Assembly: GCA_035079385.1 (NCBI GenBank) | Contig: JAVHKY010000054.1 | Coordinates: forward strand, 6,735,501-6,799,500 | Reading direction: 5' to 3' | From: Aspidiotus rigidus | Taxonomy: Eukaryota > Arthropoda > Insecta > Hemiptera > Diaspididae | Length of the DNA stretch: 64,000 nt | Shown: one piece after another, positions 28,101 through 37,744 of the stretch | How the letters are laid out: each line of letters starts with the position of its first letter | Numbering within the stretch: the first letter of the stretch is position 1 | Translations under genes and position numbers: made by a program | Notes under the pieces: model-generated | The model's database searches: none | Told to the model about the DNA's origin: nothing | What the model saw: the letters and a program-made list of their open reading frames with translations, nothing else

Positions 28101-31100
28101 AAGATGAGTCAAATGTGAATTCTCCCTCCAAGGCGCGCTTAATTGAGCTGTCACAGGTAATAGCGAAGATCAACACTCGCGTAAGCCATTTCAAACCAAA
28201 AGAAAGTAGGCATTTAAGATCATGATTTTAGATTTCTTTTCCGAATAAAGTTACCTTTCCATCGGCTCTACGTCTGAAACTGTCTGGAATACACGCTCCT
28301 GTCGATCCGACAACATGACATTCACATTGTAAACATGGTTCTTCAGCATCTGCTCGTACCCCAGTTGGTCTATACCAACCCGTTTCACATTTTTCACAAT
28401 TGTTTCCAGTAGTATGTTTCTAAAGTTGAAAAAAAAAAAAAAAAACGAATAAATCAATTTTGAAAAACACACGAAGGATAATTCCTTCTGTCTGGAATAT
28501 TATTATTTGGAGAGAAACAAAAGGTTCGGATATAAACAATACCGACCTCTTTGAATATCAATGAATTTAGAATAAACACAATAGTCAGCCGCAAAGTAAG
28601 TATATAATGTCGCGGTGTATTTAGTTTTGAAAGGTACTCACGGAACAATCAATACAGACTCCTCCGCCACGATATTCGCCGTAAATATTTAGACTAGCAT
28701 TATTAGCATCTACGTGAGCATCGTAACGACAAGTTTCTGCGTGTCCATGACACTGGCACTGTTCGCAGACGCTGATCTCTGACACCGCTCCTTCCTTCCA
28801 CAGCTTCTGATTATATAGTGGACAGCATCGTTCACAGTTATTACCGCAAGTGTTGTGGCTACACTCACAATGTGGATGACTCTACAAACAGACCATATAC
28901 AGTATAATGATGCACTATAAATGGCATAAATAGGCATTCACAACGTTCATTACATTCTTAACATTGCGAAGCAAAGAATAGACATGTAAAATAATATCCT
29001 AATATACAAAACTTAATTCAGAACACATCAGTCAATCCAAATTTTAAAATTTCAGACAATGTACGCAAATATTACAGGTTGACAGACAAGAAGCCGTACC
29101 TATTTCCTTTTTTTTTTTTTACTTCTATTTAGATTAGGTTTATCATGCAGATTCGATTGAAAATATGTTATTTACTTACTCTAGAGCTACATTTATACTA
29201 ACCGGGTCGAGAGTACTATGTTTACATTTACTGGCATGTCCGTGGCAGATACATTGCGCGCTTATCGATATTTTCTTAATGGAATAAAATAAACTTCGCT
29301 GCAGCAGTGGATCTGACAGAGACGAATATTTATCCTTTGGTATATTATACTTTTGAAACCGGAAACGTAAATACCGAGCTCTGGAAAACTCTTTTAGTTC
29401 ATTCGTACTTATAACGGAGCAATTTAATATGCAACCCGGTCGACCTTTAGCGATGTTTGCGTGAATCTGTCAACATGAATCACGAGTTTCAATCAAACAT
29501 AAAATTAATGTAGGTACGTAATATGGTGATATTCGCAAAATAAGGGAATAACGTACCTGACCACCTTCTAACGGTTTTACTTTTGAGTAGACGGTTGAAC
29601 ATGAAATTTCGTTGTCCGAAGAAAATGTATTCGAATTAGTAACTTGGTGGTTGTATTTCTTCCAGCAGTCTTCTTCATTGTGGGCAAAATACTGCCACGG
29701 TAGGTAATGTTTATTGTCGATGGAATGTTCAAGAATCCAGTTCGCTGGTCTTGGAGAATTTGCACACTTGACTATCACACTCCAGATGTAATATTCCTTG
29801 GAATAAAAAATACAATTGCTCAAGTTCTTTAGTGTAGATTATAACATGTTACGGTTACACCGTAATCCAATTATCCGACTTTATTTCGATATTGTTGAGC
29901 AATAAACATCAATTTGTGCCCACAGTATAGTTACCTTACATCTGGTACAATATTGTTGCATCGGTGATTACTCACTCATTTGCCTGTTTCTTATCATGAT
30001 AGTAGTACGCACTGATGACGATTTTAGAAGTAAGAGGAGTTAGTTAAAGAATAATTCCGTGGTAGCTTAGTCAGATTGAGTAGGTACAATATTAGCAAAA
30101 ATGACGACACATCTGTCCACAGAAAGGTGGACGTAGGGCAGTTCTTTAATGCCTTAGACGTAGAGGTTTAATGACAGCGGAGCGACCCTCGTAGCGCAGC
30201 CGACCCAAATGTCCAGCGTGGTCCAGATTGACATCCGTCCGTTTTTGATACGTTCAAGCAGGTTGATGTCGTTATCAAAGTCGACTCGACTGAACATAAC
30301 ATCGACAGAGGGTCGACACGTCGAGGCATTTCATTTGTCGATGTTCGTGGTAACAAGTTATTAACACTTTTTCCTGTCGCCCAAGTAAGTCGAAAATAAG
30401 CTCGATAAGCAAGGAATAAGCAAACCTATTAGTCAAATACGAGTTCTTACTTGTTATTTCTCATGCTGCCTGAGGACATCAGTCAGAATAATACCCAAGT
30501 TCAAAATTTTAGAAAACAAGTTGTCGATGAAATTTTCGATTGAAATGTCGACGTTGACAACATATCGACTAGGCTATGCTACGAGGAGCAATTCGTCGCC
30601 ATTTTGCTGATTATTTTTATCCCCACATTGAAAAATTCCAATATTTTGTTTCATTTTGTTCTGTTTTTACATTTGAGGAAGGTTCTGGCAGAAGGGCAAA
30701 TACGTTGACCGGACGCCCTTTTGCCAGATACGTCCTCATTTATTTATATGTGACCTGGGATGAGAAAAAGATGCTCATTGCCCACTGACAAGAACACCAT
30801 TTCTCTCTGATTAGGTATCCAATTAGAGAGAAATGGTGTTCTCGCGGCAATGGGCTATGAGCATCCTTTTCTCATCACAGGTCACAATTATCAACCGAGG
30901 TAAGCATGCTGCTGCCAGCCTGCCACACAAAGTTGAGTCGACTTACATGCAATCAACTACAATTAGGAGAATACGGCTTTCGATAATGCTTACTGGAACC
31001 TAAAGGAAATTCAATTCCACTGATCGTCGTCTTGCAAATACGTCAATTCAACTTTGTACGGCGATAAGGACTACTAGATTATGCGCAAATGATAGGGCTT

Positions 31101-34100
31101 TTTCAATTCTCATCGATTTGCAGGACGCTACAAGATAATATATTCTCTCACTTGCTCTCACTGACAGTGACAGCTATATATTATTTTCTTTCTTATGCAA
31201 AACAATCCATCCCGCAAACTAAGATGCAACTGGAAAAAAGGCATTTGTCTCAAGGAAAAGTGCGTTTAGGATCAGCTGTTTTCCCTGATTCATCTTCTAT
31301 TTGTGTAAAAGTCCTATAAGGAAGAGGACCGTCGCCATGTTTTGATAATGTCGAAGGAGGAGGAGCATTTTCAAGAGGTTTCAGTGTAAGGAATTATATA
31401 AGATAGGTATGCGCAAGTGATGAGAAGAGTACCTACTGTCGCCATGTTGATGAAATCGAAGGAGGAGCAGTTTCAGGAGGTTTCAGGAGTGCCGTGAGAG
31501 AAATTTAAAGATAAATCATCAAATTTCAAATAATTAGAAAGATTATATTAGTGGAAACAAATACAAAATAAATGAGTTCTCGTTTACTCGCTAGCATTCT
31601 TGTATTCATGTTTGGAGTGACGTGACGGTTCTATTCTTATCACTTGCACATACCTATCTTACTTAGTTCCTTAGTTTCAAGAGTGCCGTGAGAGAAAACA
31701 TCAAACATCGGATTTCGATTGATTAGAAAGATTATATCCATAAAAACAATAAAATGGAGTTTTCCTTAATTATTGTCGTTAGAATTCTTGTACTTGATAT
31801 TTTATGTTCAAAATTCTTTTAGATGCGGTATAGATTACTCTTCCTTCAACTTTATCATGATAGTTTATATTCCTATCACTTGCGCATATCTAGTATTAGA
31901 AGGATACATAAGGCGCTAGAGGTATTCTTGTGAATGTAAACAAACATAAGAAGTAATGTTGAGTTTTAGGGAAGTGGTGCAACTCTAATATAGAGTCACA
32001 TTAGGTCGCACCGCTTCCTCAAAACTGAACACCACTCTTCCCGTGTTTGTTTACACTTGCCAAGAATACCTCTAGCGCCTTAGGGTACCCTACAAGTACG
32101 AGTGTATGGGACATAGGTCGCCATACTGAGTCATTAGTACGTCATCCTTAGAGTTCCTTATTCAGATAAGCTGTTTTGCATTTTGTTTCGGCACTTAATC
32201 TGGTAGTCAACTATTTTTAGATCGTTATGAACTGGCAATTATAAAATACACTCTAAAAGTCTAGGTCAAATGAATATTTACTTGTTTCAGGTCCACAGTA
32301 ATAGTAACGTATTCATATTGTGAACCACTTTGAAATGTTGGACTCTGCCACCAGTTGGAGCTGTCGTAGTCAACAGCAAATGAGATCGAATGTTTTTTGT
32401 CGGCATGTAAACCACTGCAAACGCTACACGATGAAGGATTACTGAGTTTGCAGAAAGTTTCATCCGCGCCTAGGAACTTGGTACCGCAAGTTGCATTGGC
32501 TGAAAGTTCAGCAAATGGAGCGACATCGAAAATCGGCGGGAACAGATAATTTCCTCCAGCAAAATTTTCCTCGAAAATCGAATCCCTGTCATTTTTGACA
32601 TCTGTAACGTCCCCTTCAACGCTGTTGAATCTGTCCGGTATGCTCATCGACGAATCAAATTCATCTGTCATGGGTATTCAAAACATACGCATGAGAATCA
32701 GGAGTGAAATTAGATATGAAATTCTACAACTGGTACTAGAAAAATGTGAGGGCGAACATACACTCGAGGATACAGACATATTTCGATTACCTAGGGTGAT
32801 ATTGTATTTTGATTTAAAATTATATATATTTTTTTAAATCCTTAATCAGTCACCTGCTGGAATATGGACTCTATTTAGCCAAACCCAACCAAGCGACATG
32901 ATAACGATCTGGCGAAAAGGAGAATCTCCGCTTATAGTAGAGGAGCATTTCTTTAGATTGTTATCATGTCGCTTGGTTGGGTTTGGCTAAATAGGGTCCA
33001 TATGGTCCAACAAAAACTTGGGTGAATGTGAAAAATGAGAATTGTGCGTACTGCGCGCTCACTAAAATATCTTATAATAAGTTCTAATCTCTACTGAGGA
33101 CGTCCTCTATTTCAATTATGCCTCAAAGAATGAAAACAGTTTATGGAAAATTCTCGGACAGGTCATCCACCGGGAGTGTTACTATCGGCAAAATTGAAAG
33201 CAGGAGCAGGTCGATTTTCCCATTTTAATTTTCAGGGAGTAATCTCAAAATAACTTGGGAACGAAGCAATGTATTATGAAAATGCAAAGGACAAAATTTA
33301 TAAAACGTAAAATCTCCTACAAATCATCTTCTCTCATAAAAATTGATTGAGACCGTATTTAAGAAAACTTCCGCCCGTCTCCCGCACTTCTCATCAATTT
33401 TATTTTTCGCTGTGCGCGATACTAGCGCTGTCCGGCCCGAATAATGAATAATGTCGAATTTCAAAATTTTTTGAACGGAAAGGGAAATACAGTATTTGTC
33501 AAACAATCCATTGGCCTAGTTGGTTTGTTTTTCGGATGGACCAAGGCTGGTTCAGCTTGTCTTTTTGCCAACTCTTAATTCTGAAAGATAAGATTTGAAT
33601 GTTACTGAACTTCCTCAAATTGTGTCTAATACTACGCCATTTTGAGTTATTTTTCTCTATTACGCGCGGTTCATATTCGGGTGTCTACGCAATGCTCCTA
33701 ATTTAATTATTTTGTGAATTGGGCCGCAGTCAGAGCCAAAATTTTCTCAGGTCCGAGCGGTTTTGATGAAATATACTGACCCTCAAACTTTTCTCAAAAA
33801 CGTGACAGGATATTCCCGCACTACCGTTTCAACTTATGCCAGTTAATCTGTATTGAAGACACTAATAAAACCAATATACGAGATATCTAACGAAAATTGG
33901 CACAAGTTTTTTAAAGCCAATAATGCTATCCGATATAAATACAAAGAACACAATTTTACCGGCAGAGCTCATGCTTAAACATAATGTACCTCCAGGGGCA
34001 AATTTTGCAAGTTCGAGGACTTTCAAATTTCAAATGTAGTCTAAGAACGTAGATTAATTTCGCTCATTTTGATACGTTTCATCGTTTCCGTCAGTAACTT

Positions 34101-36424
34101 TTTTTCATCAAAACTCAAGCAGCTTGTACATCTAAAAATAAATTCGTGAAGTAAAATTTACAGAAAAATGAGGAAGGGGAGGTGTTAAACATACGCCTCT
34201 TTCCTCAAATCTCGGCTAGGCCACTGTTCTGACCAACATTTCTTTGTGACCAATCTGCCACTCGAATAAGATCATTACCGTGATGATAATTTATTATATA
34301 GGCATGATAGTAATTCATATTACATTCATAGGCGCCTGCGTGACTGAACCGACAATATTACAGATCATCATTCATTTCTATTGTAGGTAATATTTTTACA
34401 TGGTACCCTCCTTTTTTAGTGAGAAGATATAATACAATGTCAAAGAATTCTTTGCAAGATCAGACAATGTGAAGTTGTGAAATCAATTTTTAGTGAATGG
34501 TACAACTCCCAAATAAGTTACGTATGTAAGCAAATTCATCTGATGTAATTGGTCTACCTAGGCTAGTTTGTGCTATTATTCTTTCATGATGAAAAATCTC
34601 GCCGCAGCCACATTACCTATAGTCTGTATTTATACGAATAAAATTTAGATGTCGATGCACGCGTTCAAGTAGACGATCGTAGCCGGTCTAACAATACAAA
34701 ATAAATACGCAAGACGATCCGCTAACCAGCATCCCACCCTGACGTAGGTTTTTAAACCGGCGATGAACACAAATTGGTATATCCCCTTTTTTTTTTGCCT
34801 TTAATAGAAGAGAAATATAAATGTCAGGATACTCGTGTAACTTGCGGATAGAAACCGCCAGCCCTCTTCCTATTACGCATTCCGAAAGAATAGCTAAAGG
34901 TTACGCGTGCACACATCTTATTATAAGAAATATTAACGAATCATGATAACCTACAATGGTTCAGATATTTATCAAGTAGATCAAACCTCAATAAATTTTT
35001 AAAAAAAGAAGGCCGATCTTCACGCAATGCCCATCTGTCAAGAGTCGCATCAAAGGCACGGGCAGAACAAGGACAGCGTTCATCGTCAATCGGTGCTCTT
35101 TGAACCTTTTTAATTGTCCGGAATAACTTTTCAGGTACCAATGAAAGGTGGGAGCCAAACTGTATACCTATGAACACCGTCTTCTTTACATCGGCGCTAA
35201 TACTAAATTTGTGTTAATAATCAACGCTAAGTTGGCTTTTAAATTTGCCTATTTGACAATGAAATTCCCTAGCTGGTGTACCGCGTATTTGTTACAGACG
35301 GTTTAATGCATACTATTTTTTTTTTGTGTGTATGCATGCAAGAGAATGCGGCTTAAGCTGATGAAGCAGTGTTTCCACTGCAGCATCAGTCTACATTCTT
35401 TAGATTTCTACGAAATAAGAATAATAGAATCGTATATATCTGGAACTTTCCTTGAACCATTTTCTCGGATTCGAAAACTACACGTCTTTTTTTTCATTCC
35501 TTCCCTCCTCGTCGCTCGTTTCCTCTCTACCACCTTTTATTCTCATTTTGTCACGTACTACGGATTGAACCCTGTCTTACCTCATTCATTATCGCGTCTA
35601 AGAATTTGTTCATTGACAAACAGTGTGAATACTGTGTAGGCTTTGTGTGAACCGTGCTTTTCATTTCGTTCGAACGGGCAATATGTAATGGCCTTTTAAT
35701 CCATCGTGTTCATTAAGAGGAAAGAGAGCTACCGGTAGGCGAACTGTGATTTCGACTAAACAAAGAATGTTGACAATATAATTTGAGTAATAAAAATAAA
35801 CTCGTGTGGTTTCTCGGGGTGTAGAACATTACAAAAATAAAACAGTCTAGCGATGCGAGTTTTATGATCGCCGATCGTAATGAGAGTGAGGCCGTAATTA
35901 CAGTCGAGAGGCAGAAGAAAATTCGTACATCATAAAATGATGAATGGTGAGAAGAGCTAACTTTGTTTCTTTTGATGTACATCACGCACCTGTTTACGCC
36001 CCTATGGAATTTTTTCTTGGGAGAAATTTCGGCGAGATTGAAAATAATTACCAGATACAAATAGAAGCGTTGAAGGACGAAATTTTCCTGAGCGAATTTC
36101 TTTCCTCCGTACACTTTAGTTTTAGGCAAAAACCTTCGGGAATAGCCGGACTACCATGATTTTTCGGAAAAAAGATCCGTCTGAAGCGTATGTTTTACTC
36201 TCCGGATCACAGTTTTAGGCAATAATCTCCAGAGCTTCGGCTCCGTTCAACACCTCTAGACAAAAGGGTTGAGTTAGATTTTTCCAGTACGTACCTCGAA
36301 CGTGATTCTTATTCTTACGGAAATGATTACCCTTCCTCGAATGACGGGCTGAGTGATTCCTCTCGGACTGTCCGTACTGCACCCAAATTATTAACAAAAA
36401 CGGAAGAAAACTTTTAGGATTCAT
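6376..36424 (-). CDS. wb: laminin alpha chain, alpha-1/2 type (wing blister orthologue), 52 exons
   Basis: Large secreted basement-membrane subunit. It trimerises with laminin beta and gamma through the coiled coil, polymerises through LN, and binds integrins and dystroglycan through LG. I traced 52 minus-strand exons from ATG at 36424 to TAA at 6378-6376. Phases agree at every junction: 9,972 coding nt, 3,323 residues, close to the usual size of this class. Order: signal peptide ([20 protein letters not shown]), a charged extension, LN, LE (V), L4 (IVb), LE (IIIb), L4 (IVa), LE (IIIa), coiled coil (II+I), LG1-5; the blocks are listed separately. The alpha-1/2 type is favoured over alpha-3/5 by the two L4 domains, the LN sequence [16 protein letters not shown] and [18 protein letters not shown], and an RGD in L4. 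Large introns (36294-32665, 32281-29797, 21725-18167, 15739-12470) carry mobile elements. The weakest parts are exon 1 and the 42-nt exon 44. Confidence 0.94.
7114..8374 (-). CDS. wb: laminin LG3-LG4 linker and LG4 domain, exons 46-49
   Basis: Exons 8374-8080, 7748-7617, 7527-7381 and 7276-7114. Exon 46 closes LG3 ([16 protein letters not shown]) and then encodes a polar hinge rich in Asn, Asp, Thr and Ser. LG4 follows: [98 protein letters not shown], and the closing [20 protein letters not shown]...GQC. The LG4-5 pair carries receptor and heparin binding in this family. Confidence 0.93.
8375..9641. other. laminin intron 45, repeat-like, no gene
   Basis: A 1.27-kb intron with no coding exon. 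It contains words shared with other non-coding parts of the window, such as TAGGTCAAGGTCA near 8690-8770 and CTAGTATA, consistent with old interspersed repeats. No element ends are visible. Confidence 0.5.
9642..10781 (-). CDS. wb: laminin LG3 domain with a 42-nt micro-exon, exons 43-45
   Basis: Exons 10781-10638, 10256-10215 and 9994-9642. Sequence: [38 protein letters not shown], the micro-exon [14 protein letters not shown], then [54 protein letters not shown] and [11 protein letters not shown]. The micro-exon sits where vertebrate LG3 has a variable polar loop, so it probably encodes that loop. Its acceptor (TTCTCAG) and donor (GAG|GTGAGT) are strong, and both flanks are phase 0, so it could be skipped without frameshift. 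Confidence 0.88.
10391..10444 (-). other. candidate alternative or vestigial LG3 exon (54 nt)
   Basis: Between exons 43 and 44 the minus strand has TTCTCAG, then 54 nt open in phase 0, then GTAAAA. It reads [18 protein letters not shown]. It resembles the end of exon 43 ([13 protein letters not shown]), which suggests a duplicated exon piece that could be added or used in place of another without breaking frame. It is not needed for a complete LG3. It could also be chance. Confidence 0.35.
10857..11609 (-). CDS. wb: laminin LG2 domain, exons 40-42
   Basis: Exons 11609-11438, 11359-11194 and 11101-10857. Key sequence: [106 protein letters not shown] and a closing CSEK. The exon 40 donor was set at LKP|GTAGGC and not at the nearer GTTTGA because only the former keeps frame with exon 41. 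Confidence 0.92.
11712..12469 (-). CDS. wb: laminin LG1 domain, exons 37-39
   Basis: Exons 12469-12308, 12228-12077 and 12005-11712. LG1 starts after the short linker [14 protein letters not shown]. It contains [61 protein letters not shown] and [19 protein letters not shown], with a closing cysteine pair (GNCFACID). The block is separated from the coiled coil by a 3.27-kb intron. LG1-3 form the integrin-binding head in this family. Confidence 0.94.
12700..13430 (+). repeat. interspersed repeat, copy A (in laminin intron 36)
   Basis: This stretch matches 43170-43560 in the same orientation and order: GTGAGTAGTACACGACTTTT, later ATTAAATACCA, then AAGGAAACCTGA, then a segment with CATAAATTG...CACACTC and TCATTCCTTCCCTC. 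A third partial copy starts at 14742 (AAGGAAACCTGAAATTTTTT) and includes CTCACTTTTCTAGTTAGAAAA, matching 13395-13430. The open frame at 13111-13410 lies inside the repeat and looks degenerate. Confidence 0.65.
13764..14197 (+). mobile_element. LINE (non-LTR retrotransposon) 3' end: ORF2 C-terminus plus tail
   Basis: In intron 36, opposite to laminin. From 13764 an open frame reads [20 protein letters not shown], then [19 protein letters not shown], and ends in TAA near 14035. The [13 protein letters not shown] motif and the C-x2-C...H-x4-C knuckle are typical of the ORF2 C-terminus of I/jockey-type LINEs. About 130 bases of 3' UTR and an A-rich tail of about 20 A end the copy at 14197. It is strongly 5'-truncated. 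Confidence 0.8.
14720..14745. repeat. (TA)n microsatellite
   Basis: Thirteen TA units in laminin intron 36, just upstream of the partial interspersed repeat that starts AAGGAAACCTGA. Confidence 0.9.
15214..15404. repeat. duplicated 50-bp unit, AT spacer and 15-G run
   Basis: The unit TACGCGGGGTGTACTCGCG...CACCCACGGGGTAGAGATT occurs at 15214-15264 and again at 15332-15381, separated by a pure A/T segment built of TTAATTAT words. Right after the second copy lies an uninterrupted run of about 15 G (15390-15404), followed by a partial third unit start (TACTCGCGAGTTTC). It lies in laminin intron 36. Confidence 0.85.
15740..18166 (-). CDS. wb: laminin coiled-coil domains II and I, exons 27-36
   Basis: Exons 18166-17913, 17823-17712, 17625-17478, 17402-17255, 17177-17013, 16933-16773, 16687-16549, 16472-16244, 16166-15987 and 15906-15740, about residues 1760-2327 (roughly 567 residues). 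Domain II opens with PCEDTC, the cysteine pair expected for inter-chain disulfides with beta and gamma. The rest has few cysteines and is rich in Lys, Glu, Asn and Leu with heptad-like spacing, for example [20 protein letters not shown] and [20 protein letters not shown], as expected for the three-chain coil. Exon phases are mixed here, unlike the short arm. Confidence 0.92.
18870..20282 (+). mobile_element. LINE remnant: reverse transcriptase C-terminal part, 3' UTR and (ATTGAA)n tail
   Basis: Lies in laminin intron 26, opposite strand. Shifted frames give [52 protein letters not shown], then [18 protein letters not shown], a pattern typical of the C-terminal part of LINE ORF2. The T-rich 3' UTR (19690-20160) ends with a GC-rich possible stem (CCCCCT...AGGGGG at about 20172-20210) and the tail AATAAAATTGAAATTGAAAT at 20251-20282. 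It is 5'-truncated and frameshifted. Confidence 0.8.
21726..22400 (-). CDS. wb: laminin LE repeats, domain IIIa, exons 24(end)-26
   Basis: Exons 22581-22296 (end), 22209-22001 and 21922-21726, to about residue 1759. Sequence includes [48 protein letters not shown] and [18 protein letters not shown], ending KGCI before the coiled coil. The following 3.56-kb intron holds a LINE remnant. Confidence 0.93.
22350..23656 (-). CDS. wb: laminin L4 domain IVa, exons 20-24
   Basis: Exons 23656-23396, 23316-23134, 23031-22859, 22770-22636 and 22581-22296, about residues 1305-1560. Recognised from [54 protein letters not shown] and [20 protein letters not shown], with closure [17 protein letters not shown]. 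This is the second L4 of the chain, inserted between LE arrays as in vertebrate alpha-1 and alpha-2 and fly wing blister. Confidence 0.92.
23550..26016 (-). CDS. wb: laminin LE repeats, domain IIIb, exons 11-20
   Basis: Exons 26016-25776, 25698-25478, 25400-25213, 25073-24964, 24894-24714, 24640-24534, 24448-24268, 24185-24046, 23965-23738 and 23656-23396 (start). They encode a long run of LE modules to about residue 1300, for example [82 protein letters not shown] and [13 protein letters not shown]. At the end of exon 12 the correct donor (GAAAA|GTCTGT) was chosen because it restores [13 protein letters not shown]; the read-through frame would break the repeat. Confidence 0.93.
25900..27580 (-). 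CDS. wb: laminin L4 domain IVb with RGD, exons 9-11
   Basis: Exons 27580-27314, 27190-26943 and 26016-25776 (start), residues about 575-780. The L4 fold is recognised by [47 protein letters not shown] and IAVRLKED-like [10 protein letters not shown]. An Arg-Gly-Asp tripeptide lies at residues 647-649 (27364-27356), in frame. Exon 11 starts with an acidic stretch ([13 protein letters not shown]) and then returns to LE sequence ([15 protein letters not shown]). The preceding 926-bp intron carries low-complexity and repeat-like DNA. Confidence 0.92.
27663..29280 (-). CDS. wb: laminin LE repeats, short-arm domain V, exons 4(end)-8
   Basis: Exons 28881-28642, 28419-28255, 28039-27884 and 27806-27663 plus the end of exon 4, to residue 574. 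Cysteine-rich LE repeats follow one another with the expected CxCxxxxxGxxC spacing: [61 protein letters not shown] and [11 protein letters not shown]. The [10 protein letters not shown] motif, typical of the alpha-chain second repeat, is present in exon 5. All four junctions are phase 0, in line with modular exon shuffling. Confidence 0.94.
29203..32664 (-). CDS. wb: laminin LN domain (domain VI), exons 2-4
   Basis: Exons 32664-32282, 29796-29557 and 29466-29203, about residues 44-339. LN drives laminin polymerisation. Hallmarks are [95 protein letters not shown] and [19 protein letters not shown], the last leading into the first LE repeat. Exon 4 replaces the usual THR/TRRY segment with [13 protein letters not shown], a mild deviation. 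Confidence 0.95.
30749..30886. mobile_element. foldback element (MITE-like), 138 bp
   Basis: The two ends are inverted copies: TGTGACCTGGGATGAGAAAA at the left and its near reverse complement at the right, ending CATCACAGGTCACA. The arms run about 60 bases with few mismatches and meet at a short loop near AGGTATCC. It has no coding capacity and lies in laminin intron 2. I could not define a target duplication. Confidence 0.8.
31911..32080. mobile_element. MITE with inverted ends and TA target site
   Basis: Left end AGGCGCTAGAGGTATTCTTG and right end CAAGAATACCTCTAGCGCCT are exact 20-bp inverted repeats, and further inner pairing (TGTAAACAAAC / GTTTGTTTACA) extends the stem. Both sides are flanked by TA, the target of Tc1/mariner-type transposases. 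170 bp, non-coding, in laminin intron 2. Confidence 0.85.
32865..33000. mobile_element. MITE with about 46-bp inverted arms and TA target site
   Basis: Left TGGACTCTATTTAGCCAAAC continues with CCAACCAAGCGACATGATAA; the right end is its near-perfect reverse complement ending AAATAGGGTCCA. Flanking dinucleotides are TA on both sides. The loop is about 44 bases. It lies in laminin intron 1, so intron 1 and intron 2 each carry a TA-flanked MITE. Confidence 0.85.
33001..36294. other. remainder of laminin intron 1
   Basis: No recognised gene. A minus-strand open frame at 34941-35177 (motifs [20 protein letters not shown] and [17 protein letters not shown]) has good composition but no family I recognise and no splice partners. 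It could be an old transposon piece. The rest is AT-rich. Confidence 0.4.
36295..36424 (-). CDS. wb: laminin exon 1: signal peptide and basic extension
   Basis: Encodes 43 residues plus one base: a hydrophobic signal peptide, then a strongly basic stretch rich in Arg, Lys, His and Asn ([18 protein letters not shown]). It ends at CGAG|GTACGT. Joined to exon 2 it keeps frame (G + AT gives Asp). Exon 2 starts with an acidic Ser/Asp-rich stretch, so roughly 70 polar residues precede the LN fold. The link to exon 2 crosses a 3.6-kb intron and is inferred from frame, the signal peptide and the lack of a better candidate. Confidence 0.75.
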
Positions 36425-37744
36425 GAATGAAAAAGTTGAATTTCAATCGAAAAACAATCACGTCGATAGAATCATATTGGTAAGAAGTGATTCACATGTT
36501 TTTGGCCACAAAGCAACCGCGACCGGCGGCACAGAGTTCGTCGACGACCGAAAATAACTACAAAGTATTAGAAACATGTGAGAAATCTAAAAAAAAAAAA
36601 AAATGAAGAAGAAAAGAATGAGAATATTGATTGTTGGGACGGACCAGTACGCGTTATTAGAATGATAATTTTACGCTCGTAAATACATCTTGAGAGAAAA
36701 TGAACTTCGCGGGCGAACATCGGCAAGTAAGACCACGTACACGAACAGCACATGAATACGTTTCAACGTTCACGATGTTACTACTACTTAGTAGCGTTAT
36801 ACTGAGAGTTTACTGAAGATCTGACTACATCTGACAAGAGCAGAATCGAAAAAAGAGAGAGCAACAATAAACCGTTCAACCGGTCATCAAGTCGCGCCTT
36901 ACCTTGATCCTAACTCCGGACATTTTACTCCGTACGAGATGGCGCGTTTTTTGAAATTTATCTTATTCTACGGAAGAAAATCGTTCAAATTGTACGAGAG
37001 CCGTTATTTATTTACCCGTGGAATGTACGTATAATATATTAGACTGATACTATAATCCCTCTCCTTCTCCTCGTCATCATCATCGCAGTCGTGACCAGTG
37101 AACTTCAGAAGAACTTGCGTACGTAACATTGACAATTATATTATTTGTATCCTTTTCATTAGCGTAAGTCGAGAATGCATACACATACTACTAGTGAACG
37201 TAAAGCAATACACGTTTAGCTGGATTCTATACGAGTAAACAGCTTCCTAGACGGTACGTGAGAAGCATGTGAATCGGCGTCATCCAGAGAGGGGGAGGGG
37301 GTTTGTTGGTTGTCTCTTGGCGAAATGGTCGAACGCATGAAAACGAAAATGAAATATGGAAAGAACTTGGACATAGTAACAAAAATAAATTAAAGAAAAA
37401 TTCACAGCTCACGATTAAGGCGCGAGTACTGAAAGAGTATGGTTCACTTCGATAAATTGATGTTGAAATTTTTTCAAGTACTACCACTATGTTTCGATCA
37501 TGAAAATCGAAAATTCTTGAAACCCAATTTTCCTCATGATTTGTTTATCTAAGCCATATCACTCTTATTTGCCTCATCATCAAAACTGATTCTATTAATC
37601 CCTGAACTATGTCATAGCCTTCTCGCCCTTAAATTGGGATTTAAACTTAGAGTTGGGGAGTTGGTAGCCCTGACGATATTCACCCTTTCGTTCAATGCTT
37701 CTTAAATGAAGAAATTTCACGCATGATAATTAATAGGATATCGT
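36425..37744. promoter_or_regulatory. upstream region of the laminin gene
   Basis: Must contain the laminin 5' UTR and promoter if exon 1 is right. I see no TATA or other element that I can defend, and no coding exon on either strand. At 37745 LINE-derived sequence begins. Confidence 0.4.

Noticed and set aside
36568..37487. Minus-strand frames upstream of laminin exon 1
   Set aside because: Rich in Ser and Phe from pyrimidine tracts, no signal peptide or domain, and no frame-compatible join to exon 2.
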